This document shows positions 45,301 through 57,300 of a DNA stretch of 64,000 nucleotides, in pieces. The stretch is from positions 78,400 through 142,399 of the forward strand of contig CBDATE010000010.1 of assembly GCA_965199815.1 (NCBI GenBank), given 5' to 3'. The notes beneath the pieces were generated by a model that saw nothing but the letters and a program-made list of their open reading frames with translations, was not told the origin of the DNA and searched no databases. Both the position numbers and the translations under genes were made by a program. This DNA is from Azotimanducus sp965199815 (GTDB lineage Bacteria > Pseudomonadota > Gammaproteobacteria > Pseudomonadales > Azotimanducaceae). The number at the start of each line of letters is the position of its first letter. The first letter of the stretch is position 1.

Positions 45301-48300
45301 TATCGTCCGATTTGCTCGCCGTGTAGGTCAGCGTGTCGCCACTGTCGGTATCAGCGAAGCTGTTCGCCGGGAAGGCGTAGGAGAACGCCACTCTCACCGT
45401 CGCCGTCTGATCGGCAATCGCGTTCGCCACCGTCGGTGCCGAATTGGCCAGCGTAGTCACGCTCTGCCCGTCGGAGACGGAACTGTTGTCGTAGTTGGCA
45501 TTACCCGTGGCAATCACCGTCACCGTGTAGATAGTGTTCACCGCCAGGCCCGTGAACACCGCCTCGGGATTCGCGGGTGCCGTTGACAGTGTCACGGTGA
45601 CATCCGGCTGGTTGCTCGCCCTGGCCGTCGCCGTGTACCCCGCCGCGTTCGCAACTGCATTCCAGGTAATCGTGAAGCCGCTCTTGCTCTTGCTGTTCGC
45701 CTTCACGCCCAGACCGGTCGGTGTCGCCAATGTCCCCTTGCTCACCGTCACGCTAAAAGTGAGCGCCGCCGTGTCCGTGTTCGCCGTGTTGCTGTCGCCG
45801 TCCGAAACCCGCCAGGTGTAGGTCGTCGCACTCGCTACTGCCGTCGGTGCGCCACTGACCTTGCGCGTTGCGGCATCGAAGCTCACGCCCGCTGGCAAGT
45901 CGGGTGAGAGTGTGTACGTCAGTGTGCCGTTACCACCCGTCGCCGCCGGCAGGGTCAGATCCACATTCGTCCCCACCGTCCAGGTCTGCGCCGCAATGGT
46001 CTCGCTGCCGAAGCTCGGTGCCACATCCATCTCCACCACCGCAGTCGGTGTCCCCTTCTTCACCTCCGACCACGCACTGTCCGCATAGGTCGTCGAAGCT
46101 GATGTCGCCTTCGCCCGCACACGCACATCGTATTCCGTGCCATTGGTCAGACTGTCTATCTCCGCCGGCGATGTGTCGTCGTCATTGTTCAGCCAGGTAT
46201 CCGAGGTGCCTTGTTTGTACTCAACCTCGTAACTCGCCGCGTTCGGTATTCCAACCCAAGTGGCCGTCAACTTCCCATCCTGCGCCGAAACCGTCACCAC
46301 CGGTGTGCCCAGTTGCGCACGTGACACCGTCACCACGAAGGTGTCCGTGGGACTCGCCGTACCGTCGCTCACCGTCACCGTGATAGTCGCCGTGCCCGCA
46401 GCTACCGGTGTCACCGTTATCTGGCTATTGGTGCCAAGATCGGTCAGGGAAGTCGGACTCACCGTCGCCACCGCCGTATCACCGGACGATGCCTGATATT
46501 GCAGCGTGTCCTCCGGATTCGTGTCCGTGGCATCTACATCCACCAACAGGTTCGTCCCGAAGGTCGCCGTCTTGTTGGTGATGTCCGTGATGCTTGGTGC
46601 CGCGTTCGCCGCCGTCGCCTGACTCAATGTCGCGGCTGTACTGGCCTCGTAGTTGGCGTTGCCCGTGGCCACCACCGACACCGTGTAGGTGGTGTTCACC
46701 GCGAGCCCGGTGAAGGTCGCTTCGGGGTTGCTGCCCGTCGTATCCACCACTCCAGTGAAGGTATTGCTCCCCTGTACAGCCGTCGCTGTATAACCGGTCG
46801 CATTCTCCACTGCCGTCCAAGTCACCGTGAAGCCGGTCTTGCGCTGCGTGTTCGCCTTCAGCGCCAGACCGGTCGGTGTCGCCAGCGTCCCCTTGCCTAC
46901 CGCCGGGAAGGTGAGACCCCGCGTCGCCGTCTGAGCATCCGTGCCGGTGCCCGCAGTCGCCGTCACCGTCACATCCGTCGTACTCGTGCTCGCCGTGCTC
47001 GGCGCGCCGGTGATAGCCCCGGTGCCTTTGTTCAGCTTCAAGCCCGGCGGCCAGGTTCCGGTGGTCAACGCGTAGCTCGGCGTATTGTCGAAGCCCGTTG
47101 CGGTCGCAGTCAGGCTCACCATCGTGCCCACCGCCAGCGTATCCGGCACCGCCGTATAGCTCAGACTCACTCCCCCCGGCGTACCCCGCACCGAAGCCGA
47201 CCAGAAGCCCTCGCCATTGGCGTTCTGTGCCCGCACCTGCACCTCATACTCCGTGCCGTCGGTCAACCCGGTAATGGTCGCCGTGGTACTTGTATCGGTC
47301 GCATTGGCAGCGGCATCATCAAGACTCGTCCAGGCCCCGTCTGCAGGCGTGCTTGGCCGATAGCGCACGTCATAGTCGGTTATCGCCGAACCGCCATTGT
47401 TTGTCGGCGCACTCCAATTCACCGTCAACTGCGCATCCCCTTCTGTCACCGTCGGGGTGACGGGTGCCGACGGCGGCCCCTCTGCTGTGGTAATGCGCTC
47501 CGTCAGATTCGTCTTTGACTGCACTCCGGTATCCGCCCCGTTGCGCGTATCCAGCCGCACGAAGTAGGCAGTGTTCGATTCCAGTCCCGTAATCTCGTAA
47601 CCGAGCTTGTCCGTCGGCTCCCCTTCAGCATCCGCAACCGGCGTTCCCTCCACACTGTTCACCGCACTCAGCGCACTACTGCCCACCTTGCGCCAGCGCA
47701 CACTGTACCCATTCGGCGCATACCCAGCCTTGTTCCAGGTCACCACCACCTTGTCCGGCTCACTGCCCTTCGCCAGCGTCAACCCACTTGCCTTGAGCGG
47801 CGTGTTATCCACCTTCCGGGTCGAGTCAGGCGCCACCCAGTACCTCACTCCTCCCACTTCCGTACCAGCAAATTCAAGCTCCGCATCCAGCGTCGCATCA
47901 TCCCGCGCGGTAATGCTCACCCCAGCCGGCAGGTCTATGGCGTTCTCCGGCACCGAGATACCGTCCGCATCCCTGTCGTCCGCCACGAAGGTGTATCTGA
48001 ACACCAGCGAACCGCGCGAACCCGATACCTGTCTCGCACTGGAACTGAATTGCATGTAGGTGGCGTAGCGCGTCTCACTCCCCACCGTCAGCGCCAGACG
48101 CGGACGTACTGTCCCCCCGATGGGTCTGATAGCGAACTGACTGGTGTTTATATCCACCAACACATCCACTCTTTCCCCGGGTATGTAGAAATCGGAACGA
48201 CTGGTATCCGGCGGATTACCACGGAAGGATGCAGCGAGCGCCGTCGGCACCTGAGTAGCTGTCGGTATGCCCTGCGTCCCGCCCGACCATCGACCATCCA

Positions 48301-51300
48301 CATATCTCGCCGAACTCGGTGCCGCCTTCGCCCGCACTCGCACATCGTATGCCATCTCATTCGTCAGGCCAGTTATCGCCGTCCCCGAAGTCGCCGGATC
48401 CACCGTGGTCACTCCGCTCCCGCTCCAGCCCGTCACGCTCGACAACTTGTATTGCAACGCGTAGCTCGCCGCACCCGTCACCGCCTCCCAACTCGGTGTC
48501 AACTGCCCGTTCCCCCGCGCCAACATCGCCCTCGTGATACCAAGCGTCGCGCGCGACACCACCACATCAAAGGTTTCCGTCGGCATTTCTTCGCCATCGC
48601 TCACCGTCACCGTAATGGTCGCCGTGCCCGCACCCACCGGTGTCACTGTCACCTGACTCGTGTTGCTGTGGGCAGTCAGCGTGGTCGGACTCACCGTCGC
48701 CACCGTCGTATCGCCGGACGATGCCCGATATTGCAGGGAATCATCGTCCGCGTCCGTGGCATCCACATCCACCCGCACATTCGTGCCGAAGGTCGCCGTC
48801 CGGCCGGCAATATCCGTGATACTCGGCGCACGATTCGGTATTTCGTCGTCATCCACCGTCACCACCAGATTACCGCTCACCGAGCTGTAGCCCGTCGTTG
48901 TGTGCCCCAGCGTGACGCTGTCGTCAACCGCATCGTCATCCTCGCCGGCATTCACCCTCACCACCCGCTCCATGAACCAGTTATCGGTGGTAAACGTGAT
49001 CGTGTTCTGGTCGCCCGTCATGGTGAAGTCCGTATCCACCGATATTTCGGTGCTCGCCGTGTCGTCCACCGTCACCGTCACATTCCCCGCAGGCTGCGTC
49101 GCCAACTTCACCGTATAGGTGCCGCTCCTGCCCTCGACCACCGTCAGCGCAGTCGGCCTGAACACCAGCCCCAGAAGATTCTCGTCATCATCCACCGTCA
49201 CCACCAGATTGCCCGTCACCGAGCCATAGCCTCCGTTCGCAGCCGTGTGGCTCAGCGTCACGCTGTCATCAATCGCATCGGCGTCCTCGGCGGCGCTCAC
49301 CGTCACCGTTTGCGCCGTGTCCCAATTCATCGTCGTGAAGGTCAGTGTGCTCTGATTGCCCGTCGTGCCGGTATCCGTATCCACCGTCACATCGGTGCTC
49401 GCCGTGCCGCCCACCGTCACCGTCACTGTCGCGCTCGGTTGCGTCGCCAGTGCCACCGTGTAGGTTCCGCTCTCGCCTTCATCCACTGTCAGCGCAGTCG
49501 GCGTGAACACCAGCCCCGGATTGTCGTCATCATCAACCGTCACCATCAGGTCACGGTTCACCGAGTTGTAGCCCCCGTTCGCAGCGGTGTGCCCCAGCGT
49601 GACGCTGTCATCAACTGCATCGGCATCCCCGGCGGCGCTCACCGTCACCGTCTGCGCCGTGCTCCAGTTGCTGTTGCTGAAGGTCAGCGATGTTGGAGAC
49701 ACGCTCACATCGCCCGAGCCAGTCACCGTCACCGTCACGGTCGCGCTCGGCTGCGTCGCCAGCGCCACCGTGTAGGTACCGCTACCGCCTTCATCCACCG
49801 TCAGCGCAGTCGGCGTGAACACCAGCCCCGGAGTGTCGTCATCATCAACCGTCACCATCAGACTACCCGTCACCGAGCCATAGTCCCCGCCCGATGCCAT
49901 GTGACTGATCGTAGCCGTGTCATCCCCGGCATCATCGTCCTCGGCGGCGTTCACCGTCACCGTCTGCGCCGTGCTCCAGTTCGTTGCGGTGAAGGTCAGC
50001 GATGTTGGAGACACGCTCACATCACCCGAGCCAGCTACTGTCACCGTCACTGTCGCGCTCGGTTGCGTCGCCAATGCCACCGTGTAGGTTCCGCTCTCGC
50101 CTTCATCCACTGTCAGCGCAGTCGGCGTGAACACCAGCCCCGGACTGTCGTCATCATCCACCGTCACCACCAGATCACGGCTCACCGAGTTGTAGCCCGT
50201 CGTCGTGTGCCCCAGCGTGACGCTGTCATCAACTGCATCGGCATCCCCGGCAGCACTCACCGTCACCGTTTGCGCCGTGTCCCAATTGCTGTTGCTGAAG
50301 GTCAGTGTGCTCTGATTGCCCGTCGTGCCGGTATCCGTATCCACCGTCACATCGGTGCTCGCCGTGCCGCCCACCGTCACCGTTACATTCCCCGCAGGCT
50401 GCGTCGCCAACGCCACCGTGTAGGTACCGCTACCGCCTTCACCCACCGTCAGCGCAGTCGGCGTGAACACCAGCCCCGGATTGTCGTCATCATCCACCGT
50501 TACCACCAGATCACCGCTCACCGAGCCATAGCCTCCGTTCGCAGCGGTGTGCCCCAGCGTGACGCTGTCATCAGCCGTATCGGCATCCTCGGCGGCGCTC
50601 ACCGTCACCGTCTGCGCCGTGCCCCAATTGCTGTTGCTGAAGGTCAGCGATGTTGGAGACACGCTCACATCACCCGAGCCAGCTACTGTCACCGTCACGG
50701 TCGCGCTCGGCTGCGTCGCCAACGCCACCGTGTAGGTACCGCTACCGCCTTCACCCACCGTCAGCGCAGTCGGCGTGAACACCAGCCCCGGACTGTCGTC
50801 ATCATCCACCGTCACCACCAGATTGCCCGTCACCGAGCCATAGTCCCCGCCCGATGCCATGTGACTGATCGTAGCCGTGTCATCCCCGGCATCGGCGTCC
50901 TCGGCGGCGTTCACCGTCACCGTCTGCGCCGTGCCCCAATTGCTGTTGCTGAAGGTCAGCGATGTTGGAGACACGCTCACATCACCCGAGCCAGCTACTG
51001 TCACCGTCACGGTCGCGCTCGGCTGCGTCGCCAACGCCACCGTGTAGGTACCGCTACCGCCTTCACCCACCGTCAGCGCAGTCGGCGTGAACACCAGCCC
51101 CGGACTGTCGTCATCATCCACCGTCACCACCAGATCACGGCTCACCGAGTTGTAGCCCGTCGTCGTGTGCCCCAGCGTGACGCTGTCATCAACTGCATCG
51201 GCATCCCCGGCAGCACTCACCGTCACCGTTTGCGCCGTGTCCCAATTGCTGTTGCTGAAGGTCAGTGTGCTCTGATTGCCCGTCGTGCCGGTATCCGTAT

Positions 51301-54300
51301 CCACCGTCACATCGGTGCTCGCCGTGCCGCCCACCGTCACCGTTACATTCCCCGCAGGCTGCGTCGCCAACGCCACCGTGTAGGTACCGCTACCGCCTTC
51401 ACCCACCGTCAGCGCAGTCGGCGTGAACACCAGCCCCGGATTGTCGTCATCATCCACCGTTACCACCAGATCACCGCTCACCGAGCCATAGCCTCCGTTC
51501 GCAGCGGTGTGCCCCAGCGTGACGCTGTCATCAGCCGTATCGGCATCCTCGGCGGCGCTCACCGTCACCGTCTGCGCTGTGCTCCAGTTCGTTGCGCTGA
51601 AGGTCAGTGTGCTCTGATTGCCCGTCGTGCCGGTATCCGTATCCACCGTCACATCACTGCTCGCCGTACCGCCCACCGTCACCGTCACGGTCGCGCTCGG
51701 TTGCGTCGCCAGCGCCACCGTGTAGGTACCGCTACCGCCTTCATCCACCGTCAGCGCAGTCGGCGTGAACACCAGCCCCGGACTGTCGTCATCATCAACC
51801 GTCACCATCAGACTACCCGTCACCGAGCCATAGTCCCCGCCCGATGCCATGTGACTGATCGTAGCCGTGTCATCCCCGGCATCAGCGTCCTCGGCGGCGT
51901 TCACCGTCACCGTCTGCGCCGTGCCCCAATTGCTGTTGCTGAAGGTCAGCGATGTTGGAGACACGCTCACATCACCCGTGCCAGTCACCGTCACCGTCAC
52001 CGTCGCGCTCGGCTGCGTCGCCAACGCCACCGTGTAGGTACCGCTACCGCCCTCATCCACCGTCAACGCAGTCGGCGTGAACACCAGCCCCGGAGTGTCG
52101 TCATCCTCCACCGTCACCACCAGGTCACGGTTCACCGAGCCATAGCCTCCGTTCGCAGCCGTGTGCCCCAGCGTGACGCTGTCATCAACCGCATCGGCAT
52201 CCTCGGCGGCGCTCACCGTCACCGTCTGCGCCGTGTCCCAGTTGCTGTTGCTGAAGGTCAGTGTGCTCTGATTGCCCGTCGTGCCGGTATCCGTATCCAC
52301 CGTCACATCGGTGCTCGCCGTGCCGCCCACTGTCACCGTCACCGTCGCGCTCGGCTGCGTCGCCAGCGCCACCGTGTAGGTACCGCTACCGCCTTCATCC
52401 ACCGTCAGCGCAGTCGGCGTGAACACCAGATCAGGGGCCAGGCTCACCACAATATCGAAGGTATCGCTCACCGAAGCCGTGCCATCGCTCGCCGTCACCT
52501 TCACCGACAGCGTTCCGGTGTCCGTGGATGTCGGCGTACCCGAGAAGACACCCGTGCCCGCGGTGAAGCTCAGCCAGGTCGGGAGCGCGCTGTCCGTCGT
52601 CCCGTCCGTCCGCATGGCCGTGTAGGTCAGCATGTCGCCGCTGTCCGCATCACTGAAGGTGCCTGCCGGGAGGGTGAAGCTGAATGCCACTCCCACCGTC
52701 GCCGTCTGGTTGGGAATCTCGGTCGCTACCGTCGGTGCCGAGTTGTCCGATGTCGCCTGACTCAGCGTCGCAGCCACACTATTCTCGTAGTTGGCTGTGT
52801 TGCCCGTGGCCACCACGCTCACCGTGTAGGTGGTGTTCACCGCCAGCCCGGTGAAGGTCGCTTCGGTGCCGGTCACCGCTCCAGTGAAGGTATTGCTCCC
52901 CTGTACAGCCGTCGCCGTGTAGCCCGTCGCATCCATCACTGCAGTCCAAGTCACCGTGAAGCCGGTCTTGCTCTGCGTATCCGCCTTCAGCGCCAGGTTG
53001 GCCGGTGTCGCCAATGTCCCCTTGCCAATCGCCGGGAAGGTGATGTCCGCCGTCGCCGTCTCCGCATCCGTGCCGGTGCCCGCAGTCGCTGTCACCGTCA
53101 CATCCGTCGTGCTCGTGCTCGCCGCCGTCGGTGCACCGGTAATCTCGCCCGTGGTGGCACTAATACCCAGCCCGGCAGGCAAGCTGCCCGGAGTCACCGA
53201 GTAGCCAAGCGTACCGGTGAAGCCCGTCGCGGTAGCCGTCAACGCCGCGATGGATGTCCCCACCGTCATGGTCGTCGGTGCCGCCGTGTAGCTCAGGGTC
53301 GGGGCATCGAGCGTCGCGACTCTCCTGTCAACAACCGTGTCCGAGACCTCGGCATCTGACGAATCCAGGGTTACGATGGTCACAATGTAATCAGTCCCAG
53401 GGTCAAGACCGGTGATCTTGTGGGATGTATCCGTGGCAGCAAGCGCCTTCTTGTCGCTGTCGGCACCCCTGAAATCACTCACCTTGCGCCAGCGCAGCTC
53501 GTAGCCGCCCGGTGCGTGGCTCGCCACCATCCAAGTCGCTGTCAGTTCCCGCTGGGCGGTCGCCGTGACCGTCAGACCCGTCACCGGTGCCGGGAACCTC
53601 ACGTTCCCGGTAGCGGTCGGCGTGGCTTTCACCGCCTTGGAAGCCGCGCTGTTCCCGACACTGTTCACGGCGCGCAACTGAAAAGTGTACTCCTGATCGT
53701 TCGTCAGACCCGTCACCACATGGCTGACCTTGCTCACGGGGTTCCCTTCTATCGCCGTCCAGGTAGTACCGCTATCAATTCTGTACTCGAACCGCAACAG
53801 GGTGACTCCCGCCACCTGGTTGGCTCCATCCGGGTGCGCGGTCCAGGTCAGCTTCACCTCGCCGTTGCCCGCCGCAGCCGCCAGTCCTGTGGGTGCCGAC
53901 GGCACCCCCTTCGGCGTCGCAGAGGCCGATGCCGAAGGCGAACCCGTCCCAATCGCGTTCACTGCCCGCACCAGAAAGACATAGCCCTGGCCGTTTGTCA
54001 GGCCCATCACCGTGTAGCTGAGGTCCGTGCTGCCGGTCGCCGTCCAGGTTTTTCCGCCGTCACTGCTGACTTCATACCCCGTCGGTGTCCCGCCGAACGA
54101 GGGCGCCTTCCAGGTCAGCTCCACCTGACCATCGCCCGACTCCGCCGTCAACATCTCTGGCGCGCGCGGCCTCGTCCCCGGCATTCCGCTCACGGAAGGC
54201 GTTGCCGCACCCAAAATCTTTGCCGCCCCCAGAATCTCAACCACCTCATCCTGCAGGTTCCTCCGGTCCACCGCCCTCACTGCCCGCAACCGGAAGCTGT

Positions 54301-57300
54301 AGCTCTGCTCGTTGGTCAGGCCCGTGATGCGGACATCGGTGCTATCCATGCTGGCATCGAGTGGCTCCCAGCCGCTCTCGTCCTGATTGATCTCGTAGCC
54401 CGTGAATCTGGTGTCCGCGGGCGGTGTCCAGCGCAGGGTTAGCGCCGTATCATCTTCGTCCTCGACCACCAGGCCCGTCGGAGCCGGTATCCCCTTCGGC
54501 GTGGCGCTGGCAGCGCTTGACCAGTCGCTGTCAACATGGGTCGAATCACCCGCAACCGCCTTGTCACGCACACGCACCTCGTACTCCGTACCGGTCGTCA
54601 GGCCAATGATGTTCGTGCCCGTCCGCTTGACGGAAGTACCCGTCACCGTGGTCACGCCCGTCGCCGCTGTCCAGGATGTGACTGACGATGCCTTCCACTG
54701 CAACTCGCTCGATTCCACCAAACCGATATTGGCAGGCCATACCGCCCGCAACCAGGTGTCGCCCACAATCAGCGTCACCGTCGGTGTCGCCAGCCTGAAG
54801 CGGAAGATGCGCGGGAAGTCCAGCGTCGCCGTCGCCGTCTCGGTCTGCATGCTCATCCCCGTGCCCTTCGTACCGGTCACTGTCACCGTCACCGATGTGC
54901 GGGTACCCTTCGGTCTGTCCGGCGTACCGGAGATGGCACCGGTGCTGGTGTCGAGCGCCAGCCCCGACGGCAGGTCGCCCGCCGTCACCGCATAGGTGTA
55001 AGTCAAGCCTGTTGTGAAGTTGGTCAGCGAGGCGGGGGTCAGCGTCGCGAACTCTACGCCCGCGCGCAGAGTCGTCGGCAGCGCCGGATAGGTGAGGGTC
55101 GGGGCATCGAGCGTCGCGACTCTCCTGTCAACAACCGTGTCCGAGACCTCGGCATCTTTCGAATCCAGGGTTACGATGGTCACAATGTAATCAGTCCCAG
55201 GGTCAAGACCGGTGATCTTGCGGGATGTATCCGTGGCAACAAGCTTTACCTTGTCGCTGTCGGCGCCCCTGAAATCACTCACCTTGCGCCAGCGCAGCTC
55301 GTAGCCGCCCGGTGCGTGGCTCGCCATCACCCAAGTCGCTGTCAGTTCCCGCTGGGCGGTCGCCGTGACCGTCAGACCCGTCACCGGTGCCGGGAACTTG
55401 CCCTCTGAAGCGGTCGGCGTGGCGCTCACCGCCTTGGAAGCCGCGCTGTCCCCGACACTGTTCACGAAGCGCAACTGAAAAGTGTACTCCTGATCGTTCG
55501 TCAGACCCGTCACCACATGGCTGACCTTGCTCACGGGGTTCCCTTCTATCGCCGTCCAGTTAGTACCGCTATCCGTCGTGTACTCGAACCGCAACAGGGT
55601 GACTCCCGCCACCCGGTTGGCTCCGTCCGGGTGCGCGGTCCAGGTCAGCTTCACCTCGCCGTTGCCCGCCTCGGCCGCCAGTCCCGTGGGTGCCGACGGT
55701 ACCCCCTTCGGTGTCGCAGAGGCCGATGCCGAAGGCGAACCCGTCCCAATCGCGTTCACTGCCCGCACCAGAAAGACATAGCCCTGGCCGTTTGTCAGGT
55801 CCATCACCGTGTAGCTGAGGTCCGTGCTGCCGGTCGCCGTCCAGGTTTTTCCGCCGTCACTGCTGACTTCATACCCCGTCGGTGTCGCGCCGAACGAGGG
55901 TGCCTTCCAGGTCAGAACCACCTGACCATCGCCCGACTCCGCCGTCAACATCTCTGGCGCGCGCGGCCTCGTCCCCGGCATTCCACTCACGGAAGGCGTT
56001 GCCGCACCCAAAATCTTTGCCGCACCCAGCGTCTCAACCACCTCATCCTGCAGGTTCCTCCGGTCCACCGCCCTCACGGCCCGCAGCCGGAAGCTGTAGC
56101 TCTGCCCGTTGGTCAGGCCCGTGATGCGGACATCGGTGCTATCCATGCTGGCATCGAGTGGCTCCCAGCCGCCCTCGTCCTGATTGATCTCGTAACCCGT
56201 GAATCTGGTGTCCGCGGGCGGTGTCCAGCGCAGGGTTAGCGCCGTATCATCTTCGTCCTCGACCACCAGGCCCGTCGGAGCCGGTATCCCCTTCGGCGTG
56301 GCGCTGGCAGCGCTTGACCAGTCGCTGTCAACGTAGGTCGAATCACCCGCAACCGCCTTGTCACGCACACGCACCTCGTACTCCGTGCCGGTCGTCAGGC
56401 CAGTGATGTCCGTGCCCGTCCGCTCGACGGGAGTAGTGGGAGTATTCGTCACCGTGGTCACGCCCGTCCCGCTCCAGCCCGTGACTGACGATGCCTTCCA
56501 CTGCAACTCGCTCGATTCCACCAAACCGATATTGGCAGGCCATACCGCCTGCAGCCAGGTGTCGCCCACAATCAGCGTCACCATCGGAGTCGCCAGCTTG
56601 AAGCGGAAGATGCGCGGGAAGTCCAGCGTCGCCGTCGCCGTCTCGGTCTGCATGCTCATCCCCGTGCCCGTCGTGCCGGTCACTGTCACCGTCACCGATG
56701 TGCGGGTACCCTTCGGTCTGTCCGGCGTACCGGAGATGGCACCGGTGCTGGTGTCGAACGCCAGCCCCGACGGCAGGTCGCCTGTCGTCACCGCATAGGT
56801 GTAAGTCGAGCCCGTTGCGAAGTTGGCGGGTGTCGGGGTCAGCGTCGCGAACTCTACGCCCGCGCGCAGAGTCGTCGGCAGCGTCGGATAGCTCAGGGTC
56901 GGGGCTCCCAGCGTCGCGACTCTCCTGTCAACAACCGTGTCCGAGACCTCGGCCTTTGACGAATCCAGGGTTACGATAACCACAATGTAATCAGTCCCAG
57001 GGTCAAGGCCGGTGATCTTGTGGGATGTATCCGTGGCAAGCAAGCGCTTCTTGTCGCTGTCGGCGAAGCCCCTGAAATTACTCGCCTTGCGCCAGCGCAG
57101 CTCGTAGCCGCCCGGTGCGTGGCTCGCCATCACCCAAGTCGCTGTCAGTTCCCGCTGGGCGGTCGCCGTGACCGTCAGACCCGTCACCGGTGCCGGGAAC
57201 CTCACGTTCCCGGTAGCGGTCGGCGTGGCTTTCACTGCTTCGGAAGCCGCGCTGTCCCCGATACTGTTCACGAAGCGCAACTGAAAAGTGTACTCCTGAT

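Noticed and set aside
43376..45586. Plus-strand open frame of 736 codons, also H/R-rich
   Set aside because: Same cause: shadow of the adhesin gene on the other strand.
48050..53359. Plus-strand open frame of 1769 codons rich in H and R opposite the adhesin
   Set aside because: It is the antisense of the Calx-beta and Fn3 repeats. The repeated codons of the adhesin (GTC ACC GTC and similar) leave no stop in this frame, and its own repeats follow the adhesin repeats exactly. No ribosome site or known domain was seen.
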